From positions 5,900,501 to 5,964,500 of the forward strand of contig NW_026947488.1 of NCBI RefSeq assembly GCF_034190915.1: a stretch of 64,000 nt of DNA. The letters run 5' to 3'. Origin of the DNA: Cavia porcellus (taxonomy: Eukaryota; Chordata; Mammalia; Rodentia; Caviidae). Made by a program: the position numbers and the translations under genes. Position 1 is the first letter of the stretch. Each line of letters starts with the position of its first letter. Positions 32,561 through 44,304 of the stretch are shown piece after piece. A model generated the notes under the pieces. The model saw only the letters and a program-made list of their open reading frames with translations. It did no database searches and was not told where the DNA came from.

Positions 32561-35500
32561 TGAGCACTCCTTAGTTCCATAGGGAAGCTTGCCTGCAGGA
32601 GGACCCCAGATGTCAAAGTAAACCCAGCTCCTTGAAACCCTAGATGGAGGAGCTGCTTGGGGTGGTGGCCACATAGGGGCTTCCCAAGCCAAATGCCCTG
32701 GGTTCACATTGGACCCCAAGTCTCAAAGCAAACCTGGTGCAGTGTGGTCCCCTCGTCCACACGCAGATCCTGTCTGTGCTAGGCGACATCCACCAACCTT
32801 GAACAAGTCTTGTTCATACTAGAACCCCAAAGCCACAGAGGGACACCCCACCCTAGCTTTCAAGTTCCCCATCTCTTCCAAAGAGATCCAAATGCCCAAT
32901 CCAACCAGGTTTACATCAGATTGTAAACTTGAAGCAAAATCTGTCCTCGGTAGGACCTTACAACCCAGGGCACACTTGATGCCCTCTCTTTGCAGCCCTC
33001 TGTAGACTCACTTAGACTCACAGGGTTTGGGGCTGCTGACTTGAGAACGTCAGAAACCCAGTTGCTGTAGCTATCTGGGTCCCTGCAAGGGTGACACAAC
33101 CCTCCTGACTTCAGGGCCCCAAAACATTGAACAAGCCTGCCCAAGACTGAATCGCAAATCTCCGGGATAAGCATCACTACTTTAGAATCCGGGATCCTCC
33201 ATCAACCGTGACCCTCCAAGGAAGCTAAACCTGCTCACTGCAGGACCCTCAAACTCAGAGCAGACTTGGCCAAATAATGGGCCCCAACCCAGAGGCTAAG
33301 CATGACTTTTGGCCCCCAAAGCAAGCCCGTGTATGTAAGGATGTCTAAACTTGAATAAACTTCAGGACCCAGAAGTCCAGGACAAGCCTGCCTGAGTCTG
33401 AACCCCAAATTAACCTCTACCTCAGAAACTCCAAACATATCAACAGTGTCCAGGCCAAGACATTAAATCTCAAAACAGATACTATCCTAGGACCCCCAAA
33501 TGCAGAAAAAACTCCAAGACGGAACCCCAAATTGCCAGGCTGTCACCACCTCACAACCTCAATCTTCTAGTAACCTTGTTCTTAAAGGGTGCCAAAGTGT
33601 AAAACAAACTCTATCTCAGGCCCTTCAAACTCAGAACATACCGTGCAAGGCTGAACCCCAAATCTCCAAGCTAACCCATCACTGCCTGAGAATCCTGAAT
33701 CCTCCAGCATCCATGTCCCCATGAGGACGTCAAATGTCAAAACAAATCCCCCTTTTTGACCCCAGAACCAAATTTCGGCTTGGCCAGATCTGAGCCCTGA
33801 GTCCCCAGCTAATGCGATCCATGTCTACATCAGCATTGCAAGACAGAAGCCAACCCATATCCATTCAGAAAGTCCAGGACCAAAACAACATTTCTGCCTG
33901 TGTCAGGACTCTAGGACACAGAGCAAACTTTGTGTTTGGAATTCAAACCTTTTAGCCTGAACGTACCCACGCCAGAATCCAAAATTCTAAACCAAACCCT
34001 GCCTCTGTCAAGGCCCCCAAATCTTGGAGCAAATCCAAGAAACCACGAAGACTTGGAATCTCAAGGCAGACTTGCCTGGCCCCTAACCCCAGAGGCCACC
34101 CCATCTAGGGCTCCATGAGAACCCTAAGTCCGAAGACAAGTCCCGGACATGCAAGGTTCTAAATCCAGGGACGGACCCTTCCCAAACCTTCCTAAACAGG
34201 CAGCAACCCTCATTTCCTTTAGAACCCCAAGCCAGAGCTTTTTTTTTTTGCACTCTTTTGAGCAGGCTGGACTTGTTTCATGACATATTTATTTTCCTAT
34301 AGGGACACTCAAGAGAGGCTGTTGGGCATTTTGGAGGCTTTATTTAGCGAGAAGTGTGTCTTGAGTCTGTGTTTAACGTGTTAGAATGAGGAGAGTCATT
34401 AAGGACTAAGAGCTTCCCAACAAGTAATCTGAAAATTATGTATCCCCAACTACAGATGCCCAGATCCCTTCTGTGCATTTATTTTTACTGATGAGCTGCG
34501 CTGAACAATAAATTCAAGGAAGCTAAGAGGGAGAGAGAGAGAGCTGGGGTGATTTCACACTGATGTCACGATGTTCTCACTTAGCAACTGCTGGGCGCTT
34601 GACCTCTCTGCTCTGCAGCCCTGCCTGAGCATGGCCAGGGGGCAAGCGAGAAGGTACTATTTTGTCGTAAGGAGAAATTTGGGCTACTGCCCATAAATAA
34701 CCGACCGACACCTCTTCTGCCCACCTCAAAGGTTGCAGAGAAAAGATCAGATGAGATCATGTGTGTGAAAATCTTGAGATGCACAAATCTAAAGCAGGCG
34801 AGCAAATTCATAGGTGGAGGTCACCCTCCAGGCTGTTACCAACTTTGATAATTTATTGTGTCGGTAAGAATTAGTATGTGAGCCCCAGGCAGTGACTGGC
34901 TTGTAAAACAGATGTGCTCCATCTTCTCCAGATTTCCCTGGATATTTTTAGTTGTTAGGAAGCCAGGTTGTCTTAGACTCATGACTGATTATCCTCCGCT
35001 TCTGGGCCACACTCAGGACCCTGATGAACAGATTTGCTAGTTGGTCCCCCCTGTTTACACCCACCCTGCTGAGAAGGCGAAGCTGCCCGAAGGCGCGGTG
35101 GGGACGGAGGCCAGCCAGCGAGGCAGCTCTGCCTGGCCGTGGTGGACGAGCCTCGGTGTGCCCAGGCAGCTGGCGGGCCGCTGGCCTTAGAAGGTTGTCA
35201 TGGGGATTAGGGATGTAGTCTTTCGCATGAGCTCAGAGTAATCACTCAGGTACTTAGCACCTGTGTCCAGCGTAATCCCTGCATCACAAAGGTAGAATGC
35301 TTATGAATTCTGCCCCTCAGATGGTAGGATGCTTTGGCCCGGGCAGATCTGAGATTTTATGTTTGCCATTGCTTATGAAAAAAAGCGAATCCTACCGTTT
35401 AAGACCACAGTTGGCCGTGCTGCCTGCTGGGTATGTGCCACAGAGGTGCGTGTACAGCTGCCCCATGGGAAGATGTACTTCGTGTGACTCTCCTGGTGCA

Positions 35501-38500
35501 TCTGGCGGTCTCCTCCAGTGTCTGAGTTCTTGCTGGGCAAGTAGCTCAGCCTGATCTTGCACGGAATTCGATTTCTGGCACGAGCTCTGGCTTGCAGATA
35601 CACGGGGAGCGAATGTCAGCTCTGCATCTTACATCACCATGGGTCTGCTTTGGGGTTGTCTGGTCCCCCCCGGCCTTCGGCAATATCTGGAGCCATATTT
35701 GACTGTGAGGATGGGGGTACGTGCTGTTGGCTTCCGCTGGGGAGCAGCCAGCGATGGTGCTCACGTCCTGCAGGCCGTCTGCATGCCACCAGGACCTCGC
35801 TTGCCACATCGTGTCCTGGGTTGTCATTTGCATTATCCAACCATTTTTTTGGGTCCTGTCACTTTAGTCAGACTAATGGTAGTGTTTATCAGAGCTGGTA
35901 TTTTACTAGAATATATGTGACTTGTGTAAGTACATGGTTCTCCGCCCACCGTACATAGGTATTTCAAGCTCAGGTAGTTCTGTTTGAAGAGTTTTCCTCA
36001 GAAAATTACTTTACTGACTTGTATTTTTTTTCACAACAGGACAAAGTATAATGATGGAATTTTAGAAACTGTAGCCATTTTTTAAAAATACTTATTTTTG
36101 GGTCCAGCTTCTCTCCAAGCAAAGCCAAATTAATTTTCTAAAAAGCATTAACAGCTGTACACAGACCAGTGGAAGCATCAAAGCAGACTTTTTGTTCAGG
36201 ATTCTAAAATTATCCTTGTGATATTTAAGGTCAGATAATCTCTTCGCCAGGGTAATGGATTTTCTGGAATACCCAAGTTGTTCTGAAGGAACCCTTGTTC
36301 CCCGCAGGAGATCTGATGGACAACACTTCGCTGAGGTTCTACGATGTCGTGCCGGGCGGAGTCCTTTCTCTGTGTGTCTGGCATTACGATGGTTGGACCG
36401 ACCTGGTGGTGGCTGCGGTGGAAGGGGATCCCAGTAAGGTGTTTTCATGCTTCTTTGAAGGGATGTTTTGTGAAGCAACCACAAGTTGTGAAGGAAAATC
36501 AGTCTTTGGTATGAATATTTGAGTTAAGGCTTCAGAGCAGAAAAACAAATAGATAAGGACCTATGTCAGGATTTTCGGGTCCCACATCGAATGTCTCCTT
36601 TCCCTCTGGGTTTATGATTTTACTGGGTTTCCTTATGGTTTATAACCATCCCCCTCGAGAGTTAAGGGAGCCCCACATTCCGCCCCTAGGGTTATTCCAA
36701 GAGTTGGAGCCCTACTGTAACACTAGTGAAGGGCTCTAGATTATTTGGTGCAGGGCAGCCCAGAGCTGGGCCCCGTGTGTGACAAAGACACAGAGCGCAC
36801 CACGTTCTGGGGCCAGGGAGGGCTTGGGCACTGCATCGGGCATGGCTGCTTCTGGGTCTCCTGCTGGGCCCTGCAGCCATGCTCTGGGCGGGGAAGGAGG
36901 AGCGGATCCCTGGGACAGGACAGGGCACTTTCTAGAGGACAGGAAGAAGCTGGGCTTGTCCCGCACTGGGTGGCTGCCAGGGTGCCGCTGGGCCTCAGCC
37001 TGGAGAGATGGGCGGGTGGCTGCACCCTTGGTGGCAGTGGGAAGGGGCTCGGGGTCCTGTCCCGCCTTGGTACCTTCCAGTACCTGCCCCCCTTGCCTCC
37101 TGTCTGGCCCCCTCTCCGTCCATCTCCCTCTCCCCCCTCCACTCCGGCTGGGCCTCCGGCTGCATGTGGGGCTCTGTCCCGCCTGTCCAAGGTCCTGAGT
37201 CAGAGCTGTCACTGCCTTGGCCCCCCATCTGAATCCCCTCTGTCCCTCCCTGGCACCCCACACCTGACCCCAGCATCGGGGCAGGGTTCCTCCGCCCTGG
37301 GACCCCTTAGCCTTCCAGGTGGTTCTGTGTGGGGCTATTCATCTGGGGCTCAGTTCAGAGTGCTCCAAAAGGCAGCGGAGCCGGGGATGGGGGCACACGC
37401 CTGTAATCCCAGCACTCGGGAGGCTGAGGCAGGAGGATTGCTGTGAGCTCAGCCTGGGTTACAAAGTGAGCTCAAGGCCAGCCTGAACTGCATAGCAAGA
37501 CCCTGACTCAGAAAAAAAAAAAAAGAAAAAGAAAAAAGGCAGAGCAGTCAGTGGCCACAGAAATAGACCAGAAGCCAGAACCCACTGCGTCTCCAGGGAG
37601 ACTTTCCTCCTTCCTGGGCTGCTCCCTGGGGCTTTGCTGTGCTGGCCACAGCCGCCTTCCCCTGGGTATAAGCAGAGCCATTTTCTCTCCCCAAATGTGG
37701 ACAAGGACACCTTCCTACCTCCCAGCCAGGCCTGGGGACTGCATGGCCTTCGCCCTCCTGCCCTGGAATTTCCCATTTTCTCCGTGAAGCCTTAGCTTTT
37801 GCACCTCGCCTTTCCCTCCCTGGACGGTGACAAGCAAACTCTCCCCTGGGCAAGCCCTGCCAGCCTCCGGCCTCTCGTGCCTTGCTTTCTAGAGTGACCT
37901 GCACTCCCAGGAGTAACCCCATTGCCATTCTCTGCCCAGCTGTTCTGTCTTGGCATCAGCGAAGATTCTTTCTACCGGACTGCGAACTCTGAGCGTCTTG
38001 TGGGCGCAGCGTGGAAGCAGTGGACAGCTCAGAGGGCCTTCGTGGCGCTGTACATTGTCTCCCACAGAGGTCATGCTCAGGCTGTGCAGTACCTTCTAGA
38101 ACACGGTAATCATGGCACAATGCTCAGGAAAGCTAAACCCAGAGCGACGGGCACATGCCCTTTCTTCCTGGTCTCTGCTGCAGTGGTTTCCCAGACCCAA
38201 ATCCTGTCACCTTCTAAGCCTGGTCCCTTCTGGGCTCCTTGTGCCCTGTCTGGGTTCCCTCTGGGAGGCTGAAGCGGGAAGACTGAAAGTTTGACCAATT
38301 TAGCTACTTACCAAGACTCTTTTAAGAAAAATCATACAGCCAGGTGTGGCGGTGCATACTTATAATCCCAGCACTCGGGAGGCTGAGGCAGGAGGATCGC
38401 TCTAAGTTTGAGACCAGCCTGGGTTACAAAGCCAACCTGAATTGCATAGCAAGACCCCGTCTTAAAACAAACATCAGACAGTCAAAAAACTTCCGAAAAT

Positions 38501-40234
38501 CCCCAAAACAAGTTCTCAGGATGTAGTTCAGTGCAAAGGCCCTGGGTTCGATCCACAGTACCGAGAAAGAAAGCCACTCCAAACCAAACAGACAATCGTG
38601 CAGACAACCCAGGCCACCAAAGAGGGGACCCTGCAAGGTGCAGCTTGCTTGGGGCTCTCACATTCCTGCTGTCCCCAGCCCACGTCCCTGTTTCCTGCCC
38701 AGCCTCTCTCCAGCCAGGCTGTGCTCTTCCCAGCCTGATGCTGGGGCAGGATGACAAGGCTCTGTGCTGGGCCCATAAACCTCTGTGCCTGGAGCGGGTG
38801 ACACCGCTGTGCTCTCCGCTTCCTCGGCCGCCGTTCACTCCTCTCCTGTTAGACGGTGAAATATGGGCTTTCCACAGCCCAGCAGTCCTTTAAGCTCATA
38901 AAAAGTCATTTTCCCTCTGATAGAACTGTGATGTATTTTAAGGAACCGGTTAAAAATGACAGCTGGCTTTGCAAAGTTTCCCGCCCGCTGCAGGCACGGC
39001 CTGGGAGGAGATCGGTGGCTGACGCCGGATTCTGAGCCTATTTAAAACTTTACCTCACCGAGCAACCACAGCTCATCAAAACCGGCTCCCGAGATGTCAG
39101 CTGGATTTAATTGAATTGCCTTGTTTTCCGTGTCGAGATATTTGTTACCCTGCGTGTGATGCCATGCAACAAGTGCACGCCGGGCACCTGTCAGGAGCCC
39201 ATCTGTCTCCGGCGGCGTGAGGAATTCGGTCGGGGTGAGGGCTGTCCCTGGGTCAGACGGCTGGTCATCTGTCACCATGACAGAACCTGTCCTTTCTGGG
39301 CCCCGGGCTACGTGCCCCGTATGAAAACCACACTGATCAAAACCAGTGTGCTCAACACTTGCGAGTTCATGAGGGGAGGTCAGCAGTTAAGTACGATTAA
39401 CCCCACGGCCCACGGCAGACAGGGTGTGTGGAAGGGGGGTGAGGGAGTCTGTTGAGTGTGGAGGTGGCAGTGTGGGGAGGGTGGGCAGGGGAAGGGTCTC
39501 TGGAGAGAGCGCATGAGACCTAAAAGAGGGAAGCGCTACGGGGGAGGTGAGGGTGGTTTGCAAGGGAAGTGGCATGTGCAAAGGGCCTGGGAAGGGCACT
39601 GAGCAGGGGCTATTGGAGAGGCAACAGGAGGCAGGTATTGTTGGAACCAGGGGTGGAGAGGGAAGAGCACGGAGGTTGCAGTGCTAGGGGAGAGGGGACG
39701 ATCAGTACCGGAGCACAGACCTTACACTGAGCCACATCCTCAGCCCTTTTTAAAATGTTGGCACTAGGTCTCACTAAATGGCGAAGCTGTCCATGCTGGG
39801 CTCAAACTGGTGTTCCTGCCTCAGCCTCGCAGGGTGCCGGGATTCTAGGTGTGCAGCGCTGTGCCCGCCTCCTTGAGCGTCTCTGATGACAAGGGTCCTG
39901 GCTAATTCGGCCCAGCCCACTGTCCTGTCTTCCAGGAGCCAGCTGCCTCAGCAAGTCCCCAGTGGGCAGGACGGCCCTGCATGTGGCCGCGGCCATGGGC
40001 CGCCTGGACTGCATCACCATCCTGCTGGAGTTCGGGTCCTCCATCCACGCCAGGGACGCCCGCGGGGAGACGCCCATCACCGTGGCCCGCCGTCTGCATC
40101 GCAAGCAGAGCGAACGGCGCATGTTCCTGCTCTACTGGCTGGCCACCGCGGCGTCATCCAAGGGCCTGGACAACCAGGCCGCCAGGAAGTTCTTCCGGCA
40201 GGTGGCGCTGGCTCAGGGTCTTGTAAAACCCTGA
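32220..40234 (+). CDS. ANKRD60: ANKRD60, ankyrin repeat domain-containing protein 60 (four exons)
   Basis: Exons 32220-32532, 36308-36438, 37940-38105 and 39936-40234 join in phases 1, 0 and 1 to 909 bp, giving 302 residues and TGA. All introns are GT-AG. An in-frame TGA at 32208-32210 lies four codons before the chosen ATG, so no earlier in-frame start exists in this exon. Residues about 1-45 are Ala/Pro-rich; 54-131 form a ubiquitin-like beta-grasp domain ([16 protein letters not shown] ... [16 protein letters not shown] ... LSLCVW); 181-205, 214-243 and about 247-275 are ankyrin repeats ([20 protein letters not shown] is a textbook unit). The gene follows PPP4R1L as in human 20q13.32. Molecular role is not established; the domains suggest a protein-binding adaptor. 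No catalytic motif is visible, and no AATAAA was seen in the several hundred bases after the stop. Confidence 0.95.
32590..34230 (+). repeat. Degenerate CCCCAAA-rich tandem repeat in ANKRD60 intron 1
   Basis: Starting about 60 bp after exon 1, roughly 1.6 kb is built from imperfect units of about 35-45 bp around a core like gaaccccaaatctccaagct. Examples are ggaccccaagtctcaaagca (32.71 kb), gaaccccaaattgccaggct (33.52 kb) and gaaccccaaatctccaagct (33.65 kb). The plus strand is rich in A and C and poor in G and T. No coding frame or known transposon was recognised. Unit boundaries are blurred by point changes and indels, so this is an old minisatellite. Confidence 0.7.
34240..36300. other. ANKRD60 intron 1, remainder
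   Basis: No exon or confidently named repeat was recognised. A short GA run lies at 34530-34545. Open frames of 95-133 codons around 35.5-36.0 kb overlap on both strands and resemble nothing known. Confidence 0.5.
36308..36438 (+). CDS. ANKRD60: ANKRD60 exon 2
   Basis: The 131-bp exon follows ttccccgcag and precedes GTGTTT. It encodes [20 protein letters not shown], the second half of the ubiquitin-like domain, then [20 protein letters not shown], which begins the transition into the ankyrin part. Confidence 0.93.
37378..37535 (+). repeat. B1 SINE in ANKRD60 intron 2
   Basis: The sequence gcacacgcctgtaatcccag, then ggaggctgaggcaggaggat and aactgcatagcaagaccctg, followed by an A-rich tail, is a full B1 monomer with a small internal duplication near gtgagctcagcctgggttac. 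It is close to consensus, so relatively young. Confidence 0.92.
37940..38105 (+). CDS. ANKRD60: ANKRD60 exon 3
   Basis: The 166-bp exon follows ttctctgcccag and precedes GTAATC. It encodes [20 protein letters not shown] and [24 protein letters not shown] in two runs, the latter a complete but divergent ankyrin repeat. It ends in phase 1. Confidence 0.93.
38335..38585 (+). repeat. B1-dID dimeric SINE in ANKRD60 intron 3
   Basis: A near-consensus B1 (ggtgtggcggtgcatactta, then aattgcatagcaagaccccg) is followed by an A-rich linker and an ID-like right monomer (caggatgtagttcagtgcaa, then gggttcgatccacagtaccg). This is the clearest B1-dID copy in the window. Confidence 0.92.
39705..39875 (-). repeat. 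B1-dID dimeric SINE, minus strand
   Basis: The plus strand reads gtaccggagcacagacctta and gagccacatcctcagccctt (complement of the ID-like part), then ggtctcactaaatggcgaag and ctgcctcagcctcgcagggt (complement of B1). It ends only about 60 bp before ANKRD60 exon 4. Confidence 0.85.
39936..40234 (+). CDS. ANKRD60: ANKRD60 exon 4 (last coding exon)
   Basis: The 299-bp exon follows tgtcttccag and ends with TGA at 40232-40234. It encodes the canonical ankyrin repeat at residues 214-243, the start of another ([16 protein letters not shown]), and a helical C-terminus ending LAQGLVKP. Codon usage is strongly GC3-rich, unlike exons 2 and 3. Confidence 0.94.
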
Positions 40235-42234
40235 AGCCGCCCCACCCCGGGGGGCGGGGACTTTATGGAGCTCAGGACCACTGGGGACCCCCCACTACCA
40301 GCCCACCTCGGTCATCAGAGCAGAAAAACATGACTTGTCCCTCTGACTCCAGCGCCCAGTGTGCTGTCCTGTTTGCCAGGGGAGTCGGCGCCTGGTGAGG
40401 GATGTGTCACAGACCTGGCGGGCAGCGGCATCTGTCTCGCCTGGTGAGCTCTTTGCACACTGTGTCTGGTGGCACTGTCTGGGGTGATGGGAGCCCAGTT
40501 ACCGTCTCTCCCTTCCGGAGACTGTAATGCACCGGGTTAATAACAGTAGCGATGACAGCCCTATTGTTACCGCACAAAACGAGCGCCAGGATGGCCGGAG
40601 GCCGTGCCCGTGTGGGCTGTGAGTGTGCCGTGGGACCCACGGCACGAAACGCTCCCACGGCTGCTGCTGCGACTCCAGAGGTTTGGCTGAGCCATCTCGC
40701 AGGCATCTGCTTCCTGCCCGAGCTGGGCAGTGGTGTGGGGACGCAGCTGTGGGTCTTCGGAAGGGGCACCTTGTCACCTTTGCCACGGGCGGAGCTCTGG
40801 CATCAGGGGTGTCACGGAGGAGAGACTCGAGCTGGCTACTCTACCAGCTGTCCCCCTGTGTTGGGAGCAGTGCTCCCACGAGCTTCCTGCTCCCCACCCA
40901 CCCCCTTCCCTTGTCCTAACTCAGGCCTTGGGCCTACAAAACCTTACACCGGGGCCCCCTGGCCTCCACGGGGAGCAATCTGGGGGAGCCACACAGCCGG
41001 GAAGTGAGAAGGGGGCCCTGCTGCAGCTGAAAGGCAAGCCACAGACCTCCAGGTCACCCAGAGCTCCCGGGTGGGCGCTCGGAAGCCTAGCTTGGGGGTG
41101 GTGTCCCTCCTGAGTTTTCAGTGTCAGCTTGAAGTTTTGCAGAGCAAGGTGCTAGGTGCGGCGTGAAAGGCGATTCTCTCGGGGGACTGCCGGCTGCTGC
41201 CGTCACACTAGATTTGCTTCATGGGAAGAGTGCCACACGGACCTGAATTCCCCAGAGAGGGTTCTCCAGGCCCACAAGCACTGGGCTGACCGGCGTGGCT
41301 CCCACTCCCTGGCCGTTTGCGGCTCCGGTTCTGGAACCCAACAGGTCTTCCGCAGCAGAGATGCGTGGCAGGGGCCTCTTCGCAGGGTGGTTCTGTCTGT
41401 AACCACCTCCATCCCAGGGACCGGATTTGGCTTTTAAATTAATGGGCATGTTTCCTGCTGTCATAGCAAGGAAGAGCTGTGTGGACGACGTGGTCTTACA
41501 CTGTCTATGTGGCTGGCCCAGCTCAGCAATCTGTTGGGCAAATAATAGTCAGGGGAAAAATAGTTTAGCATCAGCGATGTCAAAACAGCAGAGATCCTGC
41601 TTTTGGCTGAGCTGGCCAGACCGGTTCCCGCTGTGGAGCTGGGCAGGCTGGCACGGGCACCCTGGTAACTAACTTCATCTGGTGGCATTGGCCCAGTTCG
41701 TGTGTCTGGCATGAGTGTGACTCTGCTGTCTTTGTTATTGGGAGAGCCGAATGCCTGACACCCGGACCACAGCATGCCCCGATTCAGCTAGACGGCGGGC
41801 GAGTTCCAGGCTCTCCGGGGTGCTGCTTGGATCCATCTTGGTGCAGGGTCATTTTTATCTTTTTCCAAATACGTTTTATCTCAAGGAGAAAAAGAGGAGG
41901 AAAAAACTAAAAATTTAGAAACACATCACTGGGGGCCGTAGCGGTATGCACATGGTGCACCGTCATCCAGAATCATTCACTAGAGCACAGGGCATCTGCT
42001 TTCATTGTCTGAACAACACCAGCATGAATCTTTCTCTTCAAGGAACTCAGAAACCAGAGTGGAACCATCTTAACTGGTTTTCTATGCACATTCACGCGTC
42101 TCTTTGAGCTTCTCACACTATGAGACCATACATGGGCATCTTTATCTCACTAATGAGTGTGGTCTAGCGCTGTGCAGGGGCATCTGAACATACACCCAGG
42201 ATCCGGTGCTCTTCATGTTAGGCCCTCCGAGCAC

Positions 42235-42318
42235 CCCGCTTGAGGCCTGGGTGTACCCCAGTGGAAGAGCACTTGCCTGGCTTGCGCTGGGCCCTGGCTT
42301 GCTGCTCAGCACTGTAAG
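42235..42318 (+). repeat. Diverged ID-like monomer
   Basis: The sequence gtggaagagcacttgcctgg, then gggccctggcttgctgctca and gcactgt, fits the ID/dID monomer but with a damaged A box and B box. Confidence 0.65.
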
Positions 42319-43084
42319 AGCTGATCAGTGGTCACATATCCCAGCCCCTGCTCCAGCACGCTCCCCGTTGCCTGGACATCAGCCTGTCCAGGCCTTGAAA
42401 ACTCTGGCAGGATTGCTGGCCATCACAGGGGCACGCAAACCCCCTGAGCTGTCGGGCTGATGCGTGCTGGGTGCTGGGAGGATCGCTGGGATGTCGCCGT
42501 TTTCCATGCCTGCTGTTTCAGACTCTCCTGGCCTTGGGCCCCACTGGGCTTCCAGCACTTTGGCTTCTCTCCCTGGTGGCTTTAGCCCTGGTGAGGGCTC
42601 CTGCCACTGTCCCCTCCCTCCTCCATGGACTCCGATGGCCCCCTGGCCCAGTCAGCTGCCTGGCGACCTCAACACAGGGAGAGCATCCTTTGGGGACTAT
42701 GGGTGCCCCTCGTCCTGCATTCAGTTACACTGAACCCCCTTTCAAACTGTTCCCAGGCCCTTATTATCTATCAACGCAGAGCCAGTGTCATCTGGGGCTA
42801 GTTTGTCGCAGGCCACCAGCTAATCTCAGACAGCAGAGCAGCCTTGGGGAAGCTTCGGTGCTCGCCGGGCTGAGCAGCACCATCTTGTGTTGGGTCTCTC
42901 CGTGCCAGCTGCGTGACCAGGAGCCTCTGTTTCCTCATGTATGGCGTGAGTGTCACTCTCCTCTCCCACCTGGGCCCAGGTGGAGCCCTTCAGATCCCAG
43001 GTCCTGGCGCCTGAGCCCCCCCACACCTTGGCACAGGCCTGGGCTCACAGTCTGCTGGCTGCGGTTCACACTTCTCTGCCGTTG

Positions 43085-43240
43085 ACTGTACGGCAGTGGA
43101 CCAGGCACCGGCCCCTGCCAGACCTCAGTTTCCCCCTGTGTCATATCGGATAATAAAATCTGCCCCCCCCCCCGTTGTCACCAGAAGGATGAGATGCCAG
43201 GCACAGAAGTGATACCTGAAAAACGGTAGCTGTCATCATC
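43085..43240 (+). repeat. MIR-like SINE fragment with poly-C run
   Basis: The order cctcagtttccccctgtgtc, a damaged taaaatct, and gaaggatgagatgcc resembles the 3' half of a MIR element. A run of about eleven C at 43165-43175 interrupts it. Confidence 0.55.
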
Positions 43241-43499
43241 ATCATGACAGCCACCGCTTAATTTGCTTAAAATGTTTACGCACTGGGAATCAACCCTCGC
43301 CCCGTTTCCAGCGAGCCCCCCAACCTCTTTCCAATAAGGGTTTCCGTCCAGCACCCACCATTCCCCCAGTTGGGGGGCCACTAATCGCCTTTGCACGCGC
43401 TGATTTGGATAGAAAGCCGAGAACTTTCTCTGCAGCTTGCACAAAAGTGCGTCGTCAACCTGAGACGTCAGGCCAGGTCTGCAGGGGAGGAAAACAAGC

Positions 43500-43760
43500 T
43501 CGGGGAGAGGAAAATTCCAGTCCCGGGCTCTGCCTCCGCACTGCGCACCGCGCGCCCGGCAGCCAGCAGAGGGCACAGAAACCCATTAACACTGAGAAAA
43601 CGCGGTGTGTGTGCTCGCCGCAAATGTCAGCGGCGCTGCGGCCCGCACCACTCGGAGGCTCGCGGGTGGGCGGTGCTGCCCGGACCCGCGCGGGCACGTG
43701 GGCACACGGAGCGGGCACGCGACGGGCTCGTGACGCCCTCTCCTCCTCGGCCGGGGATCT
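43500..43760. other. Orphan CpG-rich block
   Basis: CpG-dense DNA (ctgcgcaccgcgcgcccggc, gggcacgcgacgggctcgtg) lies 3.3 kb downstream of ANKRD60 with no recognised exon. A perfect CTCF consensus match lies within it. It may be a regulatory element or the promoter of an unrecognised transcript. Confidence 0.5.
43563..43576 (+). promoter_or_regulatory. CTCF consensus match
   Basis: The plus strand reads ccagcagagggcac, which fits CCASYAGRKGGCRS at all 14 positions. It lies inside a CpG-rich block. Confidence 0.55.
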
Positions 43761-43787
43761 GCAGCCCGGCCCTGGTTTTGACAAAAG

Positions 43788-43801
43788 GCGCCACCTCCTG
43801 G
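43788..43801 (-). promoter_or_regulatory. CTCF-like motif (one mismatch)
   Basis: The minus strand reads ccaggaggtggcgc, one mismatch from CCASYAGRKGGCRS. It points opposite to the motif 225 bp to its left. Confidence 0.4.
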
Positions 43802-44304
43802 CTACCAGAGAAATTGAGAGGCGTCAGCTTCTGTCCTCTGGGTTGATGTGCACCCCAATTCACAGGTGGAAAAACAAGGAATTCTGATCACACCCGGCCG
43901 TGAGGGCGCCCCGGGCCCTTGTGGGGTGACTTTACGTGGTGGCCGGTGGCCGGGACTGCTGCTCGCGGTGACAAGCACCTGGAGACCCTCCCGATGCCCA
44001 GCAAGGGGACGCAGGGGCGCCCTGGGCAGCCACCCAGAAAGGACTGGGTGCGTGTGGAGGTCGAGGGACAGGCTCGAGGGGAAAGCTGCAACCTAGGAGA
44101 GGCCCACGCGCTCGCCGAGTGAGGGTGTTTCATAGAAGGGAACCCGTTAAACAGTCTGAGCGTGCGCTTGACACAAGGCTGAGGCCGCGGCAAGCCCAGA
44201 CTCCTCCGCCGCTGGTGGCAGGTTCGGGCTTGTTTTGCACGCTTGTGAGCTGTGAAGACTGGCATGTTGTCTTTTGCATTGCGGCGACTGAACATGAACT
44301 CTAC

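Larger units (their letters stand above)
40235..43480. other. Intergenic DNA downstream of ANKRD60
   Basis: No exon was recognised on either strand. Several long open frames (up to 204 codons at 42471-43085) lie in GC-rich DNA and resemble nothing. A diverged ID-like monomer and a MIR fragment are listed separately. The next human-syntenic gene, C20orf85, was not seen. Confidence 0.6.

Noticed and set aside
36745..37446. 233-codon plus-strand frame in ANKRD60 intron 2
   Set aside because: It runs into a B1 element at its end, overlaps other equally long frames on both strands and has no recognised domain.
39886..40398. 170-codon plus-strand frame over ANKRD60 exon 4
   Set aside because: It is a shadow of the true exon in another frame; the exon's own frame carries the ankyrin repeat and fits the upstream phase.
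42471..43085. 204-codon plus-strand frame
   Set aside because: Pro/Leu/Ser-rich, no homology, no splice or promoter context; overlaps another open frame.
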